The position numbers and the translations under genes were made by a program. A stretch of DNA of 64,000 nt, from positions 248,001 to 312,000 of the forward strand of contig JAUIRK010000885.1 of assembly GCA_030549495.1 (NCBI GenBank), read 5' to 3'. The stretch comes from Nectonema munidae (lineage: Eukaryota > Nematomorpha > Nectonematoida > Nectonematidae). The notes beneath the pieces are model-generated. The model did not search any database. It saw only the letters and a program-made list of their open reading frames with translations, and was not told the DNA's origin. This document shows positions 56,801-64,000 of this stretch, in pieces (the stretch's first letter is position 1; every line of letters begins with the position of its first letter).

Positions 56801-59800
56801 CCTTTATTCTGACAAGGATGCATATTTTTAATAGAAGGTATAATTGTAAGGGCGTATTTATAATCGGGCATTAGGTTCTCTTTACTTCAAAGAAGATGAG
56901 GAAAGGCATAGTTTTGATGCTTTTACAGATGCATTTAATTTTCTGCCATTATTAAGTTGGGTCAAGTCATTTGTTCACCCTTTTAAAAGCTACAATTAAA
57001 ACTCAAATGACTTATGAACAAAAATATTTACTGTTTTTAACAAAGTGATGTTAATTCATGCTCATTGTGTAGGTAAAAAATCAATATGAATTAACTTTAT
57101 GCTGAGTTTCATCTTTGAACATTTTTCTACATTCGCTTAAGAAATTGCTATTTTGGATTAAAAAAACTTACTTTATAATTATTTCTCCACAAAGCGGACA
57201 ATCTCTAGCTACTTTTTCGTTAAATGAAGACTAAAATTAAATTCAGTTGAAAATATTCTTTTTCAAGAAAGATAAAAAAATAAACCATCATTTTTTCATT
57301 ATTGTCTGAAGAGCGAGTCTGATTATTATTGAAATTTTCAGCAAAGTCATCATCTGAAACAAATACGTTTTCATTGACTTGTTTATGAGATTCAATGACT
57401 TTTAAGGTTTCATTTAGGGTTTGGAACGAATTCTCCTCTATTTCAGACTTGTTCTATGAAATAAAAAATTGATTTGCATCAGATTAAAATATATCAATTG
57501 AATTATTACGTATTTGAGATATATGAAATTGTGATTATGGATGTACCAGATTTAGTTAGTATAAGTTAATAACTAGATGCTAAAAATGTAACTAACTAAA
57601 AATTAATATTAAAAAAATCTAATAAAATTGAATTCCATGTCATTAGATGCTTATATGCCTAAATGATATCAAATTAAAATTTAATTGGCTGATAGTCATG
57701 CAGCAAACTTTTGCAAAAAGATCAAAATAATTTTTAATGGAAATTTTGAATTGATGTCATTTTTGGACAAAATTACAGATGAAGTGGGTGTTAGTGCAAA
57801 TTAATTTTATCAAGAACCAAAAAAGTTTTTGACATCCAAAACAAGCTTTTTGAAAATATTATATACAATTTAGTTGTCGATAAAAACAAAATTTCCCAAA
57901 GCGAAATTTGGCTGAGAAAAAAAAGATTTTTTCAAAAGCATAAAGAATTTAATCAAAATATGAATTTATATACATCAATATTAGGTTTTATATTTATTAA
58001 TAAAATCTAGTTTTGTCGATGAAATCTCGTGCTCCCACAGTCGCGCTATATATTGTATATATAGGCTTTGGTATATCAGAAATAAAGGAAGGTATATTAC
58101 GATGTGTAGAAGACATCGCGCGTGAAAGAAATGATTGCAGGGAAATGCGTAAAAAGATGCCAGACTCAGTGCGTTTTTGCAGTGGTTGCACTTGCTGCTG
58201 TTCAGGGATACTGTGAAGTAGCTTTAAAAACAAACAATTCATTCAACGAAAAAGAATGTAATCATCCACTTATCAGGGTTAGTGAAGTAGAATAGTAATT
58301 CTGCTTTCTTACTTCATCAAAATATTTTATTCCAATTTATACAATATCCTTCCAATCATTATTTCGGTTTCAAAGAATGAAGATTTGTAGTCATATTTGC
58401 CAACTTTTTTGAGTCTTCAGTGGGGATTTGATTGCTTTTTTTCATTGAAAATCGAGATTTCTAAGTTGGTCTATTTTATTGTTTACAATATTGTTAGTAT
58501 TTTTCTGCAAAATCTGACCTTTATGTATATATATTGTTTATAAGTTAAATACATCATAAATATACGAAGAAATTATTTATATTTTATTAGAAATTCAACA
58601 AAGCCTAAAAAAGAGTACAGTGTATATAGACAGGAATACAGAATATAATCTATCACATCATTTTAGCATAATAAAATGAAATAAATAATTGTCTTCAGCT
58701 TATTCAACAATTCCTTTATTAGAAGCCAAATAAGCTTTTTAGCAGCTTCTAACTTGTGTTGTCAATAGATCACACCGAGTTTGCACACATTTATCATTGT
58801 TCGAATCTTTTTTACCGTACTTATTTGACTCAGTGCCTAAGTTTAAAATATAATGTTTTCAAAACAACCGCTTTAAGATAGAAAAAAATTATCTCTAAAT
58901 TGGGAATATGATTGAAGTGTCTAAATAGGTATAATCCTGCCAAAATTGAGTCAAAATATATTTTCTGACCTAAACTAAAAATAAGAAACTTATTTAGGGT
59001 GGTGGTCCTAAGAAAGAAATTTTAAGTCTTTTTTTTGTGAGTAAGCAATCAAGATTTTTGTTGTAGGAAGTACTTATAGATCATGATTATGTAAATGTTA
59101 ACATTTGACACATGTATTTAAAACGGAATCTAAAACTAATCCCTGCCCGATTTTGATAAAAGGGGAGACATCTTTTCCAATTTTCAACTGAAATATGTCT
59201 TGATGTCGAATAGTTATTATTTAAAAAACCGTTATTATTTCTCTATTACTTTTGGTGATTTAGTTTATTGCTGGATGGTTAGGTCATTATAAGTTAGATA
59301 GTAAATCGGTTTGATTTATTATTCCAGTTAAACTTTTAGCTAGTTTTTATCAGCCTGGTGCCCTAATATTTAACATCATTAGTGGATGAGTAAAAAATTA
59401 CATTCTAGAATTTCTGTATATTGATTATTTGCAATGTATGCATAAATTAACTTAAAATTTTCAGTTTATTCCATGGCTATACCAGTTTAACCATAGATTT
59501 TAATAATAATGGATAATTGTTGCAATTTATTATTTGCGTATAAATAATTGTGCACTCTCTTGTAATTCACTTAACTTTTTGAAAGAGATATTTACGTAAA
59601 GTTTTTGAATAAAATAAGACCTTTGGCGAAGTTCGTCAATTTCTTCTCTCAGTTTTTGTGAAGTTTTGTCAGCTTCAAGGATTTCTTCATTCAAAGACTT
59701 TAGATGGGAATGATAATTCTCTAAAGCGGACACAACTATTTCCTTTTTGATAACGAGGATGTATTTCGATGCAAAAAGTATGTAAAAAGCTGGACCTACT

Positions 59801-60063
59801 TTAAAATGGTCGATGGTATTGAAGTCGGGGAAAAAAGGCAAAATATCTTCTATTCGAAGTTTATTGCACTCTCTCAAAACTTCAACGCCTCCTTTCAAGT
59901 CCTTTTCTCTCTGAATGAGATGCTTTGCTTAAAAAGTAAGAACAAATATCGCCTTTCAAAACGTCTGGTAAAAAATACAGATTGGAAGCCACAGTTGCTT
60001 TTCATGATTCTCTTGCTTGTTGGATGCGCATCGTGCAACTTCTTTAGCGACTTCCACATCAAA
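53764..60063 (-). CDS. VPS18: VPS18 (HOPS/CORVET subunit), last seven exons
   Basis: Vps18 is a core subunit of the CORVET and HOPS tethering complexes that drive endosome and lysosome fusion. Seven exons on the minus strand (60063-59979, 59927-59800, 59742-59621, 58221-58101, 57453-57286, 57230-57172, 53827-53764) join in phase to give 248 residues, against about 970 in human VPS18. Diagnostic matches: EKQLWLPI-KHLIQREKD (human KKLWLKIARHVVQEEED), LRIEDILPFFPDFNTIDHFK (LKIEDVLPFFPDFVTIDHFK), a RING-H2 split over three exons, and TIDKPFIVPEDYDDEYKAWL at the C-terminus (SIDRPFIDPQRYEEEQLSWL). All introns are GT-AG; three are 51-57 bp and the last is 3,344 bp. Upstream exons, with the beta-propeller and most of the alpha-solenoid, were not found to 64 kb. 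Confidence 0.92.
53828..57171. other. Last intron of VPS18; no nested gene seen
   Basis: 3.3 kb of AT-rich DNA. A hAT-like left end, AGTGTTTCTTAAC, with GC-richer sequence follows at about 53975-54045, but no right end was identified. A chance exon-like stretch at about 53890-53930 is discussed among the rejected items. Confidence 0.5.
57172..57230 (-). CDS. VPS18: VPS18 exon, last two RING ligands
   Basis: SSFNEKVARDCPLCGEIII plus AA. The C-x2-C completes the RING (human ECVYCGELMI). Donor gtaagt. Confidence 0.9.
57286..57453 (-). CDS. VPS18: VPS18 exon, disordered insert inside the RING
   Basis: 56 codons in phase 0 at both ends, NKSEIEENSFQTLNETLKVI to SSDNNEKMM, acidic and Asn-rich. It occupies the place of the variable linker between the two RING halves in other VPS18 proteins. 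Borders are tttcatag and gtttat. Confidence 0.75.
58101..58221 (-). CDS. VPS18: VPS18 exon, first six RING ligands
   Basis: YFTVSLNSSKCNHCKNAL, then SLASFYAFPCNHFFHARCLL and HI. Zinc ligands follow C-x2-C-x13-C-x-H-x2-H-x2-C (RING-H2). Borders are tttttaaag and gtaata. Frames on the opposite strand here (Cys-rich, 67 codons) are shadows. Confidence 0.9.
59621..59742 (-). CDS. VPS18: VPS18 exon, coiled coil before the RING
   Basis: 40 codons plus AG: EIVVSALENYHSHLKSLNEE then ILEADKTSQKLREEIDELRQ. It matches human EAICSSLKAYNHHIQELQRE and the following coiled coil. The donor gtctta is weak but gives the right phase; an alternative gtaaat donor 26 bp further would add residues not seen in relatives. 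Confidence 0.85.
59800..59927 (-). CDS. VPS18: VPS18 exon with the LPFFPDF motif
   Basis: Two bases plus 42 codons, KHLIQREKDLKGGVEVLREC then NKLRIEDILPFFPDFNTIDH and FK, followed by gtaggt. This is the most conserved stretch of the gene and fixes its identity. The frame continues unspliced into a 57-bp intron, which gives a misleading longer frame. Confidence 0.93.
59979..60063 (-). CDS. VPS18: VPS18 exon, end of the alpha-solenoid
   Basis: 28 codons plus one base, FDVEVAKEVARCASNKQ to EKQLWLPI, between ttatttaag and gtattt. It aligns with human VDVDLAKQCADLPEED and RKKLWLKI. Confidence 0.85.
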
Positions 60064-62180
60064 CTTAAATAACACATTTTAGGCGAAATCGTCTGTACAC
60101 TAATAAAATCTTATTTTTGGCGCTTATTGGATTTTAAACCATTATCGGCCAGAATAAACAGACGATATCCAATGTAAAGCAGAAGATTTGCATTAAAAAG
60201 CACGAATAAAATTTTTTATTTTTGTAAAGTCGACTGTGGTTGATAACTAATGTGGCATCCCTGATGATGTTTGCCTTCCTTTTATAAAAATATATTCACT
60301 TCAAAAGGATTCTTTTTTGATATTGACGTCCTTATATCTCGCTGTCACTAACTAATTAAAAATATTTACATTGACTTTTTTGCACGTGGAGTTGTTTTGA
60401 TTTGTCTCGAATGATTAGGCCCTCATATATTTGCTCTCAAAATTCCTTTTACATTGATGCGTGGAACATACGGCATCGCGTCTAAAAAAGGAGAGACAGC
60501 TGCAGTGGTACTTTTAAACAGTTTATATATGCTCCTTATTTAAAATAGTTTTTGTGTTCATTATTTTATCGTCCTATTTTTTTTGTAAAACACAAGGACT
60601 TTAACCCCGTTGTCTCCCCATTTTTATTATTTCAAATCAAGCACGGAGCAAATTTTATTATAAACACACCACAACATAGTCTAGCTATACTTAAATCACA
60701 ATGATCTTTGTTATTATATCAAATCATACATGGAGCAAATGTTATCCTAAATGGTAGTAATAAGTAATTGATTATAGTGAATAAAATTAGGATAGGGTAG
60801 TGGATGTACTTATCCTTTTGAGGTTTAGAAAGATTATAATAGATAAAATTATAAGAATTTATTGGATTTTTCCATTCTTTTGTGAGTTTAGAAGATAATG
60901 GGTAAAATTTATAAGGGGTTGTCTACAGTGGCGGTTCTAGATTTTCAAAAATGAGGGGGCCAAACAGTTTTTAAAAAGTTGTAAAGAAATAGGTTTAAAA
61001 CTAATCAATTTTTTTCATGGGAATTACTTATCGATATTTAGAATTTTGAAACTTTAGTTTTTTATAATCAATTTGGATGGTGCTCTCACGTTCCGATGCC
61101 AGCAGAGACCTCAAATTAAGAGTGTTCTTGGTCTAAGATTCACACGTCCAGATAAGAGATATTTCTTCTCCTGGGTGCAAAACCCACTCAAAAAAATTAA
61201 TTATAAAAAGTTTCGAGTAAATTTTAAATCCAGTAAAATAGGTATTTGATGTGAAGGGGCCAACATGGGGTCCAGCCAAAAAAACTGGTTGTCTCTCATG
61301 TCCAACCTCTTGAGGTTATAGATATATGTTTTTTTAACATAATTACTTACACTCAAAAAAATCTCCATTCTATTTTTCAGAATATACTGCATGATAACTT
61401 GAATGACATTTTTCACATTGAATATGTTTTAAACATGCTAGGTATAGAAAATTATTTGGATCAAATTTTCTAAATAAAAATTTTAATATGATCACTGATC
61501 ATGTATACTATATCTTTTATTTATCCTGCTTGCTTAATTTATAGCAAAATGAAGAACTATAATTCAAAGGCAAATGTGTTTGAAATTTTTGGAGGAAGGG
61601 GGGGGGGGGATTTTGGGAATTTTTTCAATGATTTTAACTGTCAAAAATTTTCAATCAATATACTAATTTTTTGTATAAGTTATAAAAAATAGTTCCAAAA
61701 ATAATTTGAAAGATGAAATTATTGTCATGATGAAGGCGCTAATGCTACGATAGTGAAGGAGAAAGACAACTAAGAGTTACAACTCTGTGCCAAGTTCAAA
61801 TTTTCAGGGCAGCAAAAATTTAATTTTAAATAGAAAATTTTTTTCCAGTGAACTGTCAGCTCCTACACCCACCATAACGGTAGGGATTTTTTCAAGTCTA
61901 ATTATCTCTTTTCCATTGTGATCGACACTACCTCCTATCTCAACAAGAGAAAAAAATCACTCATATCTGATGGAGTCGTTAACATAGCGAAAAAACGGGT
62001 AATTCTTTGTCAGCTAATATTTTTACACACACTTATTAGTATTGAGTACTTTCCGACTTCTTCTATTTCGTCTTTCACCTGATTAACACTTTGGGCTAGA
62101 ACTGTTATAAATTCTTCACAGAAGCTTGAACACAAATAATTTGGACATTTAAAACTTTTTAAAAACTATTGCATTATTTA
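60064..62180. other. No further VPS18 exon found; repeats
   Basis: Apart from the repeat at 60.6-60.85 kb, a transposon-like start CAGTGGCGGTTCTAGA at about 60928 and an 11-base G run near 61600, nothing is recognised. A minus-strand stretch at about 61835-61960 reads IGGSVDHNGKEIIRLEKIP then TVMVGVGADSSLEKN and may be coding, of unknown origin. Confidence 0.4.
60590..60850 (-). repeat. GGGAGACAAC-family repeat, copy without the SINE
   Basis: The reverse complement runs collinear with 50.28-50.85 kb. At the point where that copy holds SINE-B, this one reads straight through ACCATTTAGGATAACATTTG with a single CATTTAGGAT. It also matches 29.6 kb in the AAAATGGGGAGACAACGG end. Confidence 0.7.
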
Positions 62181-62189
62181 TAGAGAATA

Positions 62190-62660
62190 CGAGCTTGATA
62201 AAAATTACCGCATACACTACAGTTCGATGATCAGCAATGTTATTGTGCCAAGTTTCATGTTTTCTATTGAGCATCTCACGTTTTGAAAAAATATCCGATA
62301 CTGTAACAAAATTTCCAAATAGTACGGGTTTTTACCAAAATAGACTGGCGATCAGGATCTAAAATTAAATCAATAGACAAGTTACGCCTGATTTTATTTG
62401 CTTTCCACTTTCTAATTCAGACATGGAGAGACAGTGATCACTACTCATTGCTTGCTTAATAAGACCTTTATCTACACTTGATGCTTTTCGTCAGTTATTG
62501 AAACCGATGGTCACAAATCCCTTTTCAGATTTGAATGTTCTAGTACTGAAGCAACTGCATGCGTAACAAAAAGCCTTATCGCTAGTTATGCTGTATTCTA
62601 ACCAATGGAAGATTTTATACCATGACTCAAAACAATCTTTTGCAAATTTAGAGAACAGAA
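62190..62660 (-). pseudogene. hAT transposase fragment with TTF-type zinc finger
   Basis: On the minus strand, ESWYKIFHWLEYSITSDKAF then CYACSCFSTRTF, followed by KGFVTIGFNN, RKASSVDKG and SSDHCLSMSELESGKQ. This is the TTF-type zinc finger (W..F.WLEYS...AFCxxC..F...GFxNW..A...H..S..H) found at the N-terminus of ZMYM-like hAT transposases. A following run, EMLNRKHETWHNNIADHRT, fits the next helical part in another frame. There are at least two interruptions. Confidence 0.65.
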
Positions 62661-63373
62661 TTATTGGTTAAGCCGGTCCAGTATTTTGTGTTCTAAGGTC
62701 AAAATGTCTTTGTCTTCTGAAACCTTATAGTAAAGCTTTCATTAGAATACTTATTGGCAATACAGTGGATTATCCATACAATTTTGATTCTATCTAATTT
62801 TGGCATTCTTTTTCTCCCGGTTATTCTCACATTCACACTTCGACACTGACACAGCAAACGAAATGCCTTCACGCCTGCTTGTATAATATGTTAATCCGGC
62901 AGCAATCATGAGATCGTATTTTTATCACATCTCCACTTGGTTGACGATGAACAGAAATTGAAGCAATTGACAGCATCAGATTACGCAAATAACAACACAG
63001 TTATCGATAGAGGAAAAAAGGTAATAGACAGTGAAATCATCTCCATGAGAGCATCCATCTACAACAGAAGATAGTGACACTACGGAGAATGATGATCAAA
63101 TCACCCCATTAACTTATTCAGCAACAGCCAAGCCCGTTAGACAGCGACATTTCGCCTCTTTGGAGTTCATCAAGAGATCCTTTCTCAAAAAAATATTTAA
63201 AAAATTTTCTAAATAGAAAATTTAAGCTACAATTTAATATCCTATATCGTTCTATTGTTTCTTTCATTTTAAAATCAGCTAATATTCATACACGTCAGTA
63301 GATGGGGTTTCGTCCACATATTATATACAAATATGGTACTTTGAAAACCTTTATATTTCACGTTTTTCATAAA

Positions 63374-63379
63374 TTTATT
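63374..63379 (-). terminator. Possible AATAAA signal behind the 63.4-kb exon
   Basis: Minus-strand AATAAA 32 bp beyond the stop of the candidate exon. Confidence 0.4.
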
Positions 63380-63411
63380 CGTATCCGAAGTTTGTGTTTT
63401 GTTTTACATAT

Positions 63412-63570
63412 TCATTTTTTCTCATTTCCGCTTTTTGTTTGATCTTTAACGATTCCACATAGACAAGGTATAAGCCATCCCACACATTGATTCTTAGCCG
63501 CAAGGCCTGAGAAGTCTAGGAAGTTTAAAGCTTTAGCCCAATCAATATCTTCCTTCAATCCATAATCTAC
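63412..63570 (-). CDS. Candidate terminal exon of an unrecognised minus-strand gene
   Basis: Follows ...cattaaaag and reads 52 codons to TGA in one frame: VDYGLKEDIDWAKALNFLDF, then SGLAAKNQCVGWLIPCLCGI, then VKDQTKSGNEKK. Codon use is far from the local base composition, and an AATAAA lies 32 bp past the stop. It contains a short hydrophobic Cys-rich segment. I do not recognise the family. If it is a terminal exon of a separate gene, the rest of VPS18 must lie between 60.1 and 63.3 kb or contain this gene in an intron. Confidence 0.45.
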   Translation of the reverse strand, partial: VDYGLKEDIDWAKALNFLDFSGLAAKNQCVGWLIPCLCGIVKDQTKSGNEKK

Positions 63571-64000
63571 CTTTTAATGAATACTTATATATTATTATTC
63601 TATCCATATATCACATACTATTCCCAAAAATTATTTTTCTATTATTTTTATAGATTTCCCCCATAACGACACATAATCTTATTGTTTTTGTTTGTGATTT
63701 ATAAATAATCAAAAATATTTTTAAAGATATCCAAAAAATTTTAAGATGCAAAAAATATTACATCAAATAAGAGCAGCTTTGCGCAGAGTTAAGTGTGCCT
63801 ACAAGAGAGAGCCTCATTTGGATCTTAAGAATGCACGATTCCTTATTTATATTGGGAAACGAGTGGTGTAGATTACGCCTAGTTAATCAAAACACTTCAA
63901 AGAACCTTCAAAACACAAATGCATGTTATGGCAACTGATACAACGACGTTTTACTATACATTTACATCAACTTCTAACTAGTGTTCGCTTAAATCAGGGA
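63571..64000. other. No gene recognised at the right edge
   Basis: AT-rich. Upstream exons of the candidate gene at 63.4 kb would be expected to the right, but none was identified. Confidence 0.35.

Noticed and set aside
58013-58216. Plus-strand Cys-rich 67-codon frame (SGCTCCCSG)
   Set aside because: It is the exact antisense of the VPS18 RING exon.
59530-59898. Single 122-codon minus-strand gene
   Set aside because: It is two VPS18 exons joined through an unspliced 57-bp intron that happens to stay open.
62195-62335. Possible ornithine decarboxylase-like exon (NRKHETWHNNIADHRTVVYAV)
   Set aside because: The likeness to KHxxWxxxLPxVxPFYAVK is short. The piece directly follows a TTF-type hAT zinc finger on the same strand, so a hAT fragment explains it better.
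1-64000. CRISPR arrays, operons, prophage or bacterial genes
   Set aside because: Split genes, AT-rich spacers and eukaryotic transposons show a nuclear animal genome. The only regular repeats are satellites and microsatellites.
1-64000. LTR retroelements or virus-derived genes
   Set aside because: No long terminal repeats, protease/integrase or capsid-like readings were recognised; all reverse transcriptases seen belong to non-LTR elements.

Overview
The window is AT-rich nuclear DNA of a metazoan, most likely an arthropod. No organism is named in the sequence. The call rests on split animal genes (COPS7, VPS18), a vitamin K epoxide reductase (VKORC1), GT-AG introns that are either about 50-60 bp or many kb long, tRNA-derived SINEs and a dense mix of piggyBac, hAT, Mutator-like and non-LTR (LINE) elements. 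A parasitic copepod would fit the base composition and transposon mix, but that is a weak inference.

Three host genes can be supported. (1) COPS7 (COP9 signalosome subunit 7), + strand: four exons between 8316 and 30807 whose phases agree; the N-terminal exon(s) were not found. Its last intron is about 17.2 kb and is filled with transposons. (2) VKORC1, + strand, a complete single-exon gene at 53164-53673. (3) VPS18 (HOPS/CORVET subunit with a C-terminal RING), - strand: seven exons from 60063 down to the stop codon at 53764, giving the last 248 residues; the 5' part is not visible. VKORC1 and VPS18 are convergent and only 90 bp separate their stop codons. Two further terminal-exon-like stretches (32821-32953 +, 63412-63570 -) probably belong to host genes I cannot name.

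Layout: 0.3-1.4 kb, a 150-bp satellite (a relative lies at 35.1-35.5 kb); 1.9-2.2 kb, a tRNA-derived SINE; 3.5-5.6 kb, a decayed C2H2-finger transposon-like gene; 6.9-7.4 kb, a Mutator-like (MULE) C-terminal fragment; 8.3-30.8 kb, COPS7, with its introns holding a piggyBac MITE, a 1.69-kb duplicated piggyBac-derived segment (two copies), two piggyBac transposase relics, a MULE with an OTU-like domain split by a hAT element, a RNase H-bearing LINE and a hAT MITE; 31-43 kb, mostly featureless with satellite, SINE and hAT relics; 43.1-45 kb, a second type of LINE with an internal duplication; 45.0-45.3 kb, a hAT MITE with perfect target duplications; 45.4-50.2 kb, a second RNase H-type LINE on the + strand; 50.39-50.58 kb, a SINE that shares the 3' tail of that LINE; 53-60 kb, VKORC1 and VPS18; 60-64 kb, repeats, a hAT relic and a candidate exon.

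The most informative signals are the SINE/LINE pair with a common 3' tail, the SINE's paralogous empty site 10 kb away, and nested or copied transposons that can be ordered in time.
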